Below, piece after piece: positions 26,092-34,501 of a stretch of 64,000 nt of DNA. The first letter of the stretch is position 1, and every line of letters starts with the position of its first letter. The position numbers and the translations under genes were made by a program. This DNA comes from Paenibacillus sp. FSL R5-0623 (GTDB lineage Bacteria > Bacillota > Bacilli > Paenibacillales > Paenibacillaceae): assembly GCF_037974265.1 (NCBI RefSeq), contig NZ_CP150233.1:4154001-4218000 (forward strand), given 5' to 3'. A model generated the notes under the pieces. It saw only the letters and a program-made list of their open reading frames with translations, did no database searches and had not been told where the DNA came from.

Positions 26092-27444
26092 TCATTGGAT
26101 GTAAAACACTTCTTTTTTCAATAATTTTTCTGGCGTCTGCCCTATCACATCACTGTGAAAATAATCGCGTATAACGCCATCTTGAAGATAATTGGCGATC
26201 GACACCATAATCATCCCTTGATCCAGTGCCAGATAAGCTTTTGCAAGTTCTCCTGTTTCAACATTGACTGAGTCATAGAACCCATATTTGCCAAACATTT
26301 TGAAGTTCTTTAAAGCTTTAATGTTCTTTCGAACAGCTTCTGGGGCATAATCCAGAGCAAGGAATGTTGCGTGTGCTGTTACCGTTGCTCCATCTTTATA
26401 ACCTGAGGTACCTAACGGCGTTGCTGCAAACTCACTGTATCCTGTGGGAGTTGCAGAAGGTGAAAACCCCCATGCTGCATACCCTTTCTCTTTGGCATAT
26501 TTGATCTGCAATTCGACATGACGCTGGTTGTTCAATCCCAAAGCTTGAGTACCCAGGTCTTTTTCCTTTATGACCATACCTGGCATAAGGGCTTCAAACA
26601 TACTGCCTCCCCAGCTTGGTATGAACTTTTTATCCTTGTATACATAACTTCCTTCAAACACATCCACTCCATCGTACTTAACGGATTTACCTTGAGGAAT
26701 CTGAGCTTGCCAATCCCATTCTTGAGGTAATGTGCGATACATCTTCCACCAATGATCTTGGGGAACGTCACCTTTCCCAATAGCAATATAGCTGCCTACA
26801 CGTGGTTCCGTATAAAACATCCCATAATGGTGGTCCGTCAGCGCGCCTTTAGCCACATCATAACCGCCGCGGAATTGGCCGAATTCAGGATCGTATAGCG
26901 GAGTATAATTCATATTTTCGACCAACTTGCTTGTTTCCCCATGAAGTTCTTCATAGGCTTGCCCAACAACAATTAAACCAGCGGATAACCAGCCATTATC
27001 GACTTGGGAAATAAATTGGCCCCAATCTTTCTTCACTGATCCGTCATCTGTGTTATACCAGTTATAAAATAGACCGTTCCACTTTTCTAACTTTTCGAGG
27101 GAATTTATAGTCGTTTGCAGACGATGTACAGCTTCTTTCTTTGAAATAATGCCCATTTGTTGGGCTGAAACGGTACTCATCATATACATTGCGATGTTTG
27201 TCGGCGAGGTACGTTTAGCTTCTTCTATCCCGTTTTCAGTGTGCCGTACTTCATCGTAAGTCAAACCAGTGTTCTGATCCGTATATTCCTCAAAAAACGT
27301 ATAGGTCTTATATGCAATCGCTTTCAATTCTGCTCGAAATCCAATTAAATTGCTTGAGTCACCTGCTGAAGCCATAGGAGTTAAAGCTAGATTAGCTAAC
27401 AGACAAAAAGTTAAAATAAAGCTGAATTGTTTTACCTTTTTCAT
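26092..27444 (-). CDS. Secreted glucoamylase-family protein (PF10091/GH144-like)
   Basis: 450 aa with a clear signal peptide (KK..FSFILTFCLLANLALTPMASA). The mature part fits the (alpha/alpha)6 glucoamylase-like family: KWNGLFYNWYNTDD, SQVDNGWLSAGLIVVGQA, a WGGSMFEALMPG motif and the C-terminal YGFYDSVN. Relatives include beta-1,2-glucanases, so an extracellular glucan hydrolase is likely but the linkage is not shown. GGGAG precedes the ATG. The promoter is flanked by two matching operators and a cre-like box, so it should be sugar regulated. Confidence 0.82.
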   Translation of the reverse strand: MKKVKQFSFILTFCLLANLALTPMASAGDSSNLIGFRAELKAIAYKTYTFFEEYTDQNTGLTYDEVRHTENGIEEAKRTSPTNIAMYMMSTVSAQQMGIISKKEAVHRLQTTINSLEKLEKWNGLFYNWYNTDDGSVKKDWGQFISQVDNGWLSAGLIVVGQAYEELHGETSKLVENMNYTPLYDPEFGQFRGGYDVAKGALTDHHYGMFYTEPRVGSYIAIGKGDVPQDHWWKMYRTLPQEWDWQAQIPQGKSVKYDGVDVFEGSYVYKDKKFIPSWGGSMFEALMPGMVIKEKDLGTQALGLNNQRHVELQIKYAKEKGYAAWGFSPSATPTGYSEFAATPLGTSGYKDGATVTAHATFLALDYAPEAVRKNIKALKNFKMFGKYGFYDSVNVETGELAKAYLALDQGMIMVSIANYLQDGVIRDYFHSDVIGQTPEKLLKKEVFYIQ

Positions 27445-27462
27445 GATTTTCTCCCTTCAAAT

Positions 27463-27481
27463 GGATTCGAAACGATTCGTG
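27463..27481. promoter_or_regulatory. LacI-type operator, promoter-proximal copy
   Basis: GGATTCGAAACGATTCGTG, an imperfect palindrome centred on CG, shares ATTCGAAACG-T-TC with the copy at 27571-27588. It would lie at about +2 to +20 of the transcript. Confidence 0.6.
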
Positions 27482-27489
27482 TATATGTT

Positions 27490-27517
27490 ATCATAAATTT
27501 CCCATTACCGTAAACAA
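27490..27517 (-). promoter_or_regulatory. SigA promoter of the glucoamylase-family gene
   Basis: On the minus strand, TTGTTT (27517-27512), 16 bases, TATGAT (27495-27490). Confidence 0.6.
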
Positions 27518-27522
27518 GAAAA

Positions 27523-27536
27523 ATCGAGCGCTTACA
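27523..27536. promoter_or_regulatory. cre-like box
   Basis: The minus strand reads TGTAAGCGCTCGAT, agreeing with the cre consensus at 12 of 14 positions, just upstream of the -35. CcpA control is plausible. Confidence 0.45.
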
Positions 27537-27570
27537 AATACTGAATATAATGTGGCTTAATTATAAATGT

Positions 27571-27588
27571 GAATTCGAAACGTTTCAT
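27571..27588. promoter_or_regulatory. LacI-type operator, upstream copy
   Basis: GAATTCGAAACGTTTCAT contains the perfect palindrome GAAACGTTTC. It lies 108 bases upstream of the matching copy at 27463; such pairs often support repressor looping. Confidence 0.6.
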
Positions 27589-27676
27589 TAAAGGGACCAC
27601 ATCAAAGCAGCACACGCGGAATTATATGACGTATTTAATCTTTTGAGGGATTTATTATAGATTCTAACTTGAAGAG

Positions 27677-27708
27677 ATAAAAAGCCTGACTCCATAGGAA
27701 TCAGGCTT
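27677..27708 (-). terminator. Terminator of the SPFH/zinc-ribbon operon
   Basis: On the minus strand, AAGCCTGA pairs with TCAGGCTT, followed by TTTTTATC. Confidence 0.85.
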
Positions 27709-27738
27709 AATCCTTTCTCATATCCATTCTGAACCGTT

Positions 27739-28227
27739 CTAAGTTGCTACAACTGTTGTTCCGCAATACTCGCAGTCCGTTGATTGCTTAGGAAGCACTT
27801 TTGCCTTCGCCCCACACCCCGGGCAACTCACTGAAACAGGCCTTTGTGGCTCTTCAACTTTTTGTTCGGCTTTCTCTTCAGCGTTTTCCTTATCCGAGAA
27901 ATTGATCTCTGTATAGTTAATTGTATTATGACTACTGTAACTCACAGTGTTGCTATTGTAACTTGAATCAGTATGCGGATTCGCATCTTCGCGATCAAGA
28001 TGACCTCCATAGTCTCCCCCATAAAACTTTCGTTCCGGACCACGCTTTTTCTTAACACGTTTTTTCCTAAGCAATTTAATGCCAAAAAACAAAAATAAAA
28101 ACTCAACGATCATAATCTCAACTACAAGAACTATATTCAATTGATCTACGAGATTATCTTCCATAAGTAATCGTATGGGGATCGCAATGGCATAAAACAT
28201 GAAAAAGAGCCCGAAAAACTTCCTCAA
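27739..28227 (-). CDS. Small membrane protein with C-terminal zinc ribbon
   Basis: 162 aa. Two hydrophobic N-terminal segments, a basic linker (LLRKKRVKKKRGPER), a polar Asn/Ser-rich stretch and a C-terminal zinc ribbon (CPGCG...CEYCG). The start is TTG 28227, because GGGAGG lies 7 bases upstream and gives M-R-K-F-F like the paralogue at 28324. Last gene of a four-gene same-strand group. Function unknown; zinc ribbons of this kind often serve protein contacts. Confidence 0.8.
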   Translation of the reverse strand: MRKFFGLFFMFYAIAIPIRLLMEDNLVDQLNIVLVVEIMIVEFLFLFFGIKLLRKKRVKKKRGPERKFYGGDYGGHLDREDANPHTDSSYNSNTVSYSSHNTINYTEINFSDKENAEEKAEQKVEEPQRPVSVSCPGCGAKAKVLPKQSTDCEYCGTTVVAT

Positions 28228-28323
28228 TCTGATTCCTCCCAATTAAACTCCAGGCCTAGTCGTACACACTACAAGTATCCGTCCGCTAAAGCTGTTACAG
28301 TGTCTTTATGTCAGCTAAACAGT

Positions 28324-28695
28324 TTACGAGATCCTCATCGTTGTTCCGCAATACTCACATTCCGCATACAAAGTAGGATATACCTTTACCTTGGCTCCAC
28401 ACCCTGAACAATTCACGGCTACAGATTCTTGAGGTGTCTCGTCATATTTCTCTTGATGCTGATCTTCGTAATTTTGCTTATCAATAGAATCGTAGTGATG
28501 ATATTGATCAGTCCTAGAATGAGATTTAGGTCGACCACACATTTTAATGCCCGTAACAAGTACGATAACCCCGGGGATAAAAAGAATTATTGTACTTATA
28601 ATGGCCGTTTCTGTTCCTTCGGATATTAATATTAAAGATAACAAGATCGTCAGAGACGAAAGGATAATGAATATAATTCCAAAAAATCTCTTCAC
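28324..28695 (-). CDS. Small membrane protein with C-terminal zinc ribbon, paralogue
   Basis: 123 aa with the same plan as the next gene: (M)-(K/R)-(R/K)-F-F start, two membrane segments, polar His/Asp/Glu-rich linker, and zinc ribbon CSGCG...CEYCG. It lies 18 bases after the membrane protein at 28714, so it is probably co-transcribed with it. No known family name recalled. Confidence 0.8.
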   Translation of the reverse strand: MKRFFGIIFIILSSLTILLSLILISEGTETAIISTIILFIPGVIVLVTGIKMCGRPKSHSRTDQYHHYDSIDKQNYEDQHQEKYDETPQESVAVNCSGCGAKVKVYPTLYAECEYCGTTMRIS

Positions 28696-28713
28696 TGCGT
28701 TTCCTCCTGCAAT

Positions 28714-29454
28714 TTATGATTTGCTTGTCATGATCTGTTGATTGCGCTCTTTCAAACGGAACTTTAATTGGGATAGTTGCGAAGCAAAACGTTCACTATT
28801 TACCAATTCCCCTGCTTCGTACTGATTTGCGAGCTCACTGTTCATCAATTCAATGTCCAGCAAGATCTGGCGGTCATTTTTCTCAAGTGAATCCGGAGTG
28901 ATTGGGTCACTATACTTTACAAGTTCAATTAATGACTGAACGGTTTTGCGCTCCTCTTCCACAGTTAGGACGGGATGTTGCACCATGGTATGAAGCAATT
29001 GCTGTAAAGCTTTTTCGATTAATTGTAAGTTTGCGATTTTTGTATGTTCATCTGTTTCATGACGGCGCGCACTCTGAATATAGATCATAATGATTCCGCA
29101 CAAAATAATTGTGATCGCAATCGTTACCGTGTGTAACAATACGAACCAACGAAGCGCATGATCTGCTGAACCTGTTAACAACGTGTAGATCATCACACAA
29201 ATTAGATAAATAACCAATACTACACCTAAAGCTGTGTAACCTGGAACAAACCGTTTAAACCGATCCATATTTTGCATGATGAACCGTGCGTAGATCCAAA
29301 TAGCCGTAATCGCTACATAAGAAGCAACGAGATTTATCCAAAACGAAAACGACAGAAGCGCATGATTAAACAGCGTAAAAGAAACGATTGACGATATTAA
29401 CATGCATATTAAATAGACGACATCCAAAATCAAGAGATTGCTCCGTTTTACCAT
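28714..29454 (-). CDS. Four-helix membrane protein with cytoplasmic helical tail
   Basis: 246 aa: four hydrophobic segments in the first ~130 residues, then a charged, probably coiled-coil tail (LQLIEKALQQLLHTM...QLKFRLKERNQQ). The start ATG 29454 overlaps the stop of the SPFH gene (TGATG), showing translational coupling. The longer frame upstream is inside that gene. Likely a membrane partner of the SPFH protein; function unknown. Confidence 0.8.
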   Translation of the reverse strand: MVKRSNLLILDVVYLICMLISSIVSFTLFNHALLSFSFWINLVASYVAITAIWIYARFIMQNMDRFKRFVPGYTALGVVLVIYLICVMIYTLLTGSADHALRWFVLLHTVTIAITIILCGIIMIYIQSARRHETDEHTKIANLQLIEKALQQLLHTMVQHPVLTVEEERKTVQSLIELVKYSDPITPDSLEKNDRQILLDIELMNSELANQYEAGELVNSERFASQLSQLKFRLKERNQQIMTSKS

Positions 29455-30764
29455 CACTGTGCCTGTCCTCCTTCTTGCAGATTGTTTCCGCAATCGAGAC
29501 AGAACTTCTGGCCGGGTTTTACTTCATGTTGGCACCGACTACATTTCAAGCTTAAACTTGTGCCACAGTTGCCACAGAATTTTGTATGACCGGAATTCAT
29601 ATGGTTACAATTTGGGCATGGGCTAGGCATCGGTTGATGACATTGGATACATTCCAATGCGTTCTCCGCATTATCCGCCCCACATGATGGACATGCATGG
29701 TATTTGTCGCCACAGTTAGGACAGAATTTGGTTCCCTGTGGCAAGGCATGTCCACAATTGTTGCAATCTGTTGTTGCTACCGATTTTTCGGCTAATGAAT
29801 TGCCACATTTGCTGCAAAAAGAGCTGTTCTCCTGATTCGGATGATGACACTGCTTACATATACTTACTGCAGGCGTTTCCTTCGTAGACATCACTTTAGA
29901 CATCTGGGACATCTCGCCACTGAAAGAACCCCCTAGACCAACTCCCATCCCCATACCAAGCCCTGCGCCCATGATGTCTGACTGCATGCTTCCTTCATTC
30001 TTCGCTGCACCTTCAAGCGTATCAAACGAACGTTCTTGCTGATATGTGTACCCAATGATATCCATCTCAGCTTTGCGTGCCAACGCTTCTCTTAATCGAA
30101 TGACTGAAGGGTCTTCTTCGGGGAGATTGACATTGTGAATATACAGGTTGATTAACTCAATACCAAATTCTTCAAAAGTAGAAGCTATCGTATCTGCAAA
30201 ATGTCGTGATATCTCGGCGATATATGCATTGATCTCCAAAACACTTACTTTTCTATGTATTAGATATGATGACAACATGGAGTTAATATTCATGATAATC
30301 AACCCACGGAAGTAATTAATCATATTAGCTTGGTTAAACTCAGGCAGTGTTCCCACAAGCTTGACCAGAAATTTTCGTGAATCCGAAATTTTAATTCCCA
30401 TTTGTCCAAATGTTCTTACGGGAACAATAATATTATACTTGGGATCCTGGATCTGAATCGGATTCGCCGTTCCCCATTTAACGTCCAATGCGCTTACTTG
30501 ATTGACATACCATACTTCTGCTGCAAAAGGTGACTTTCCTCCGAACGGAAGGTTAACGAGTCGGTTCAAGATTGGGATATTCGCAGTACTCAGCGTATGC
30601 CTTCCGGGTCCAAACATATCAAGCGCTCTTCCATCCTTGAAAAGAATTGCTTGTTGAGATTGATTCACAATTAACTGAGTCCATGTTCCCAGTTCAGTCT
30701 CGGGATGTTTCCAAGCAAATACATCAGGTGAGCCATCATACTTAATTACGTCAATAATCGCCAT
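29454..30764 (-). CDS. SPFH-domain protein with five C-terminal zinc ribbons (YdjI-like)
   Basis: 436 aa. An SPFH/band-7-like domain (about residues 20-240, in the style of B. subtilis YdjI) is followed by a Gly/Met-rich linker (GAGLGMGMGVGLGG) and five CxxC...CxxC zinc ribbons from about residue 300 to 432. Proteins of this kind scaffold membrane stress complexes and work with PspA in B. subtilis. Here no pspA gene is present; instead the SPFH gene leads a unit of three membrane proteins, two of which end in a zinc ribbon. The role in membrane organisation is inference. Confidence 0.87.
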   Translation of the reverse strand: MAIIDVIKYDGSPDVFAWKHPETELGTWTQLIVNQSQQAILFKDGRALDMFGPGRHTLSTANIPILNRLVNLPFGGKSPFAAEVWYVNQVSALDVKWGTANPIQIQDPKYNIIVPVRTFGQMGIKISDSRKFLVKLVGTLPEFNQANMINYFRGLIIMNINSMLSSYLIHRKVSVLEINAYIAEISRHFADTIASTFEEFGIELINLYIHNVNLPEEDPSVIRLREALARKAEMDIIGYTYQQERSFDTLEGAAKNEGSMQSDIMGAGLGMGMGVGLGGSFSGEMSQMSKVMSTKETPAVSICKQCHHPNQENSSFCSKCGNSLAEKSVATTDCNNCGHALPQGTKFCPNCGDKYHACPSCGADNAENALECIQCHQPMPSPCPNCNHMNSGHTKFCGNCGTSLSLKCSRCQHEVKPGQKFCLDCGNNLQEGGQAQ

Positions 30765-30978
30765 GTTTAATTCCTCAATTCAGTATTAGATTACTATAAT
30801 TTACTATAAAGTTCTTTTGCTAAAACACTGATTCTACATTATTTCCTATATTTAATTATCTTTCATCTACTTATTAGATGTTTAGGCATTGATATTTTAC
30901 CATTTCTAACCTTAATACACACTAACATAGTTCATTTTTCATATGATATTTTTCCTATATTGACATGTTCATAATAGT

Positions 30979-31012
30979 AAAAACCTCTTCCACATGTTCA
31001 TAGGAAAGAGGT
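30979..31012 (-). terminator. Terminator after the DUF6809-like gene
   Basis: On the minus strand, ACCTCTTTCC pairs with GGAAGAGGT with one bulge, followed by TTTTTAC. Confidence 0.75.
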
Positions 31013-31047
31013 AACTATATAACCACATGTTGTGAAAAATCAAGATA

Positions 31048-31317
31048 TTAGCTTGAGGATCCACTCTCGATCATAATCAACGTCCCAATTTTGAAACCAC
31101 TCGCAAAAGCCTCTTTTGAATGCATAGAGTGAACTTGATCTGTCATATCTAATAGTTTCTCCAACTGTTTAAAGTCATCCTCCGAAAGCTCTCTCTTGAA
31201 TTTTTCGATATAAGCTGTAATCTCCTTATTAATAGATCGATACTCCGAATCTTTAGGAACAATATTCTCCTCTGGTCTCAGGTTACCGTAATATAATTCT
31301 TCTATTATATTTCCCAC
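31048..31317 (-). CDS. DUF6809-like small protein
   Basis: 89 aa with a GTG start at 31317 and AAAGGGGG upstream. The N-terminal NIIEELYYGNLRPEENIVP and the C-terminal FASGFKIGTLIMIE match the pattern I recall for the DUF6809 family, common in Firmicutes and often near mobile regions. All helical and acidic, no known function. Family call is from memory. Confidence 0.7.
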   Translation of the reverse strand: MGNIIEELYYGNLRPEENIVPKDSEYRSINKEITAYIEKFKRELSEDDFKQLEKLLDMTDQVHSMHSKEAFASGFKIGTLIMIESGSSS

Positions 31318-31568
31318 ATCACAGCCCCCTTTCTCTTATACATGTCTTGTGCTCTTCTCATAACAATTATATAAGTTTGTCAGACAATGCTGGGGATTTA
31401 TGCAATATTCGCATGTGATTCTTATAGCTTCATAGGATATTCATTTTGCATGCTTGCTTTGACTTAATAATGTAGCGCTTGTTGAGCCCTACCTCAGGAC
31501 TATGCTAAGATAATGGACACCTATCTCTACAAAATCCTATAACAAATCAACCGCACAGAAAGGACAAT

Positions 31569-32549
31569 ATGAATCCTTCATCAATGTCATCCAAGTTACA
31601 ACAGATCATTCCGCCGCTGGATCTGCGAAGCTGTCTGGTCAGCGTACGCGATGAGATCATGTTCGAACACTACCGCAACCAAGAGGCTGCGATCGATATT
31701 GCAAAAATCAATTCATGTACCAAGAGTGTGCTGTCCGCGCTCATCTGTATAGCGATGGATAAAGGCTTGTTGCCAGAGGCATCAACCCCAATCTCCACCT
31801 TTTTTCCACAGTTGACATCCGATCCTGATCCTCGTAAACCTTCGATCACACTGGAACAACTGCTCACCATGACAGCCGGATTCAACTGGGACGAGTTCGG
31901 CAGGCAGAATTCATTCCCTCGCATGACTCGCACCGATCATTGGGTGGATTTTGCATTGGAACAAAGCCTAAGCCATGTACCCGGTACATATATGGAGTAT
32001 AACTCAGGAGTCTCACAGATCCTATCCGCCATCCTGATGCAAAATGCAGGTATGAATGTAGCCGAGTTCGCAGAACGTTATCTTTTTGACCCGCTCGGGA
32101 TTAAGCATTATGAATGGGAAAGCGACCCTCAAGGTGTACATACTGGCGGATTCGGTCTTAAGATGTTACCCGTAGATCTGCTAAAATTCGGTCAGCTGTT
32201 TCTACAGCAAGGGATGTGGGAGGGGGAGTCTCTCATTTCAAGTGATCTCGTATTCCGTTCGACGCAGCCTTTCGTTACAGTCACTCCACCGAATCATGGC
32301 AGTTATGCTTGGCATTGGTGGGTGGATGTCTATCCGAACGAAAGGCCTGACTCCGAAAATATTGCTGCTGAAGACGACAAACCCAATCTCCATTATTATT
32401 ACGCGCGAGGATTTGGTGGTCAGTATGTATATATTGTCCCAGAGCTCGAACTTGTTACCGTGTTAACCAATGACAAACGAAAGAAAGAGAAACCTCCGCT
32501 GGATGTTTTTCCTCGATTAATCGCCCCTGAGCTATGGAAAATGTTATAA
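31569..32549 (+). CDS. Serine hydrolase of the beta-lactamase/penicillin-binding type
   Basis: 326 aa, class C-like serine hydrolase. The SxxK nucleophile motif is SCTK (near residue 50), YxN is present as YNSG and a late HxG-like part is present as RGFGGQ. No signal peptide, so an intracellular esterase or peptidase is more likely than a cell-wall enzyme. AAAGGACA precedes the ATG. It converges with another serine hydrolase at 32634; the two are of the same superfamily but clearly different. Confidence 0.85.
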   Translation: MNPSSMSSKLQQIIPPLDLRSCLVSVRDEIMFEHYRNQEAAIDIAKINSCTKSVLSALICIAMDKGLLPEASTPISTFFPQLTSDPDPRKPSITLEQLLTMTAGFNWDEFGRQNSFPRMTRTDHWVDFALEQSLSHVPGTYMEYNSGVSQILSAILMQNAGMNVAEFAERYLFDPLGIKHYEWESDPQGVHTGGFGLKMLPVDLLKFGQLFLQQGMWEGESLISSDLVFRSTQPFVTVTPPNHGSYAWHWWVDVYPNERPDSENIAAEDDKPNLHYYYARGFGGQYVYIVPELELVTVLTNDKRKKEKPPLDVFPRLIAPELWKML

Positions 32550-32583
32550 ACGCAGGCAGTCCTTCTATCCTGTTCGACCAATG

Positions 32584-32628
32584 AACCCCCAACCTTGTGG
32601 CCATAACCTGACCATTGGTTGAGGGTTT
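32584..32628. terminator. Bidirectional terminator between two convergent hydrolase genes
   Basis: AACCCCCAACC pairs with GGTTGAGGGTTT (one mismatch) across a 22-base loop. The T tract is weak on both sides. Confidence 0.65.
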
Positions 32629-32633
32629 ATTCG

Positions 32634-33656
32634 TCATGCCAAAGCTTCTTCGATGGCTATTGTTATTGGATATGGACCAGACTCTTGATTAGAGACCACA
32701 ACCAGTTGTAGACCATAGTCCGGATACACGGAAGACATGAACGACACCCCTGGATCAAATCCCATGACATGAAGTTTGAAAATGTCTTCCTCCTTGCGGT
32801 CAATCCAAATACCGTGCCCATAATACTCTTCATCCTCTTGATGAGCGTGTGGAGTTAATAACTGCTGTGTCGTCTCTTCATTTAACAATTGGTGACCCAG
32901 CAAAGCATCCCAGAATCGAATCATATCCGGTGCCGTAACATAGGCTCCACCATCTGATCCACCGTTGACAGGAATGGAGAACATATTAGTGTTCCAAGAG
33001 CCATCTTCATGATCGATATACCCTAAAGCTGTGTTACGCGGAAGCTGATTTGTTAAGAAATAACCGGAGTCCTTCATGCCACACCTTTTGAAAATGTGCT
33101 CCTCCACATAATCTGTAAACGACAGTCCTGAATGTTGTTCCACGATAAGCCCCAGCACAATGAAACCCGCATTATTGTAATGAAAACGTTCACCCGGCGC
33201 AGACTTCATTGGCAGATGTTGAAACATGGGCAGAAAGTCACTTAATCGCCGCATCGCGTAGACGGGTCTGTCTTTCCATAATTCTGAAAAGTCTTCCATC
33301 ACTTCTTCATCGAAATAATCCGGAATGCCTGACGTGTGTGTTAACAACTGGTGAATGGTGATCCCTTCGTTCCATAGTGGAAACTCCACATCCAACACAT
33401 CGTTCAGCTTGGAATTAGCAGATAACTTACCCGCTTCAATTAGTTGGCATACACTCACTGCCGTGAAGATCTTACATCCTGATGCAATCCCAAAACGTGT
33501 GTCCACCTGATTGGCAAGCTCTTCACTGCGATTCGCATAACCACGTTTCATATTCAAAAGAGTTTTCCCGGCTTGCTGGAGTAATACAACACCCGAAAAA
33601 TTCACGCGTTCCATGACTTCTTCTACTTTTGTTGTCAGCTCTACTGCATTCAACAT
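32634..33656 (-). CDS. Serine hydrolase of the beta-lactamase family
   Basis: 340 aa. SxxK as SGCK near residue 60, YNN motif in FHYNNAGFIVLG, and an HTSGIPDYFDE stretch typical of this esterase/DD-peptidase-like superfamily. No signal peptide. The ATG at 33656 is used because GGTGA lies 8 bases upstream; the GTG at 33668 overlaps that site. Substrate unknown. Confidence 0.85.
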   Translation of the reverse strand: MLNAVELTTKVEEVMERVNFSGVVLLQQAGKTLLNMKRGYANRSEELANQVDTRFGIASGCKIFTAVSVCQLIEAGKLSANSKLNDVLDVEFPLWNEGITIHQLLTHTSGIPDYFDEEVMEDFSELWKDRPVYAMRRLSDFLPMFQHLPMKSAPGERFHYNNAGFIVLGLIVEQHSGLSFTDYVEEHIFKRCGMKDSGYFLTNQLPRNTALGYIDHEDGSWNTNMFSIPVNGGSDGGAYVTAPDMIRFWDALLGHQLLNEETTQQLLTPHAHQEDEEYYGHGIWIDRKEEDIFKLHVMGFDPGVSFMSSVYPDYGLQLVVVSNQESGPYPITIAIEEALA

Positions 33657-33744
33657 TTTGTTGTTCACCTGCTTGTCTATGTATTTATTACTTTCTCATT
33701 CTTAATTCTTCGTCATATCCTGCATACCTGCCAAATTTTCATAA

Positions 33745-33784
33745 AAAGAAGGATTACTCCTTATAAAAGGAAATAACCCTTCTT
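33745..33784 (-). terminator. Terminator after the TetR gene
   Basis: AAGAAGGGTTA/TAATCCTTCTT arms with an inner TCCTT/AAGGA arm, followed by TTTTTAT on the minus strand. Confidence 0.75.
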
Positions 33785-33798
33785 CAGACAACGTAAGA

Positions 33799-34392
33799 TT
33801 AAGTTTGACATAGCATGCTCAAATGCTGATCAATTACTTGTTCCACTCGTTGTACCGTAAGTCTATCTGGCTGCATTAGGATATGAATGGCGAGCCCATC
33901 CACAAGAGCATATAACTTCTCTATCTCCATCTCGGCATCCAGTTCAGGATGTGTCATCCCCTGCTTCTGCAACTCATGTATCACCCATTGAACCGATCGA
34001 TACATCCCCTGATGCATCTGATCACTTAACTTTTTTAATTCGGGGTACACCAATAATTTGGCTGTAAACGAAAACCAAACCTCCATTTCCATCATTCTAT
34101 CATCGTCCAACGGGAGAAATTGCAAGAGCAAATTCTTCATATCCTGCAGTACAGATCCACTCATCTGTAACGCCTCCACCCTTTTCTGTACCCGTTCTGC
34201 AAAAAGATTCATGCAAAAGGTGAACAATTCGGCCTGTGTGGCAAAATAATGACGCATGGAACCTACAGATAGTCCCGCTTCCTTCGCTATATTCCGAACT
34301 GTAGCATGCTCCAGTCCGTTCACTCGAATGACCCGGATGGCTGCATCAGCAACGATTTTCCTTTGAGCTTCATGATCTACGATTTTTGGCAT
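33799..34392 (-). CDS. TetR family regulator
   Basis: 197 aa. The start PKIVDHEAQRKIVADAAIRV and the helix-turn-helix ATVRNIAKEAGLSVGSMRHYF are typical of the TetR group with a C-terminal BetI-like ligand domain. ATG 34392 is chosen: it fits the family start, and a strong TATAAT ends only 6 bases upstream, so the mRNA may begin at this codon. An earlier ATG at 34407 has a weak GAGAAG site. Divergent from an alpha/beta hydrolase gene, with two matching 15-bp operators between them. Confidence 0.9.
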   Translation of the reverse strand: MPKIVDHEAQRKIVADAAIRVIRVNGLEHATVRNIAKEAGLSVGSMRHYFATQAELFTFCMNLFAERVQKRVEALQMSGSVLQDMKNLLLQFLPLDDDRMMEMEVWFSFTAKLLVYPELKKLSDQMHQGMYRSVQWVIHELQKQGMTHPELDAEMEIEKLYALVDGLAIHILMQPDRLTVQRVEQVIDQHLSMLCQT

Positions 34393-34398
34393 GACAAC

Positions 34399-34426
34399 AT
34401 TATACATCAAACTTCTCTTTTTGTAA
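34399..34426 (-). promoter_or_regulatory. Promoter of the TetR gene, predicted to give a leaderless mRNA
   Basis: On the minus strand, TTACAA (34426-34421), 16 bases, TATAAT (34404-34399). The expected start, seven bases downstream, falls on the A of ATG 34392. Confidence 0.5.
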
Positions 34427-34438
34427 TACACTGTGCTA
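34424..34438. promoter_or_regulatory. TetR operator copy 1
   Basis: TAATACACTGTGCTA, a weaker palindrome (10 of 14) overlapping the -35 of the TetR promoter. Confidence 0.55.
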
Positions 34439-34447
34439 TAATCTTTT

Positions 34448-34462
34448 TAATACATTGTACTA
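34448..34462. promoter_or_regulatory. TetR operator copy 2
   Basis: TAATACATTGTACTA, palindromic at 12 of 14 positions, in direct repeat with copy 1 at 24-base spacing. A plus-strand TATAAT (34437-34442) for the hydrolase gene lies between the copies. Confidence 0.6.
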
Positions 34463-34501
34463 AAACATAAAAACAGCTGTAGGAGAGGAATTCATAAGAT
34501 C

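Noticed and set aside
31569..33656. Duplicated serine hydrolase pair
   Set aside because: They are convergent and share only superfamily motifs, so a recent duplication is not supported.
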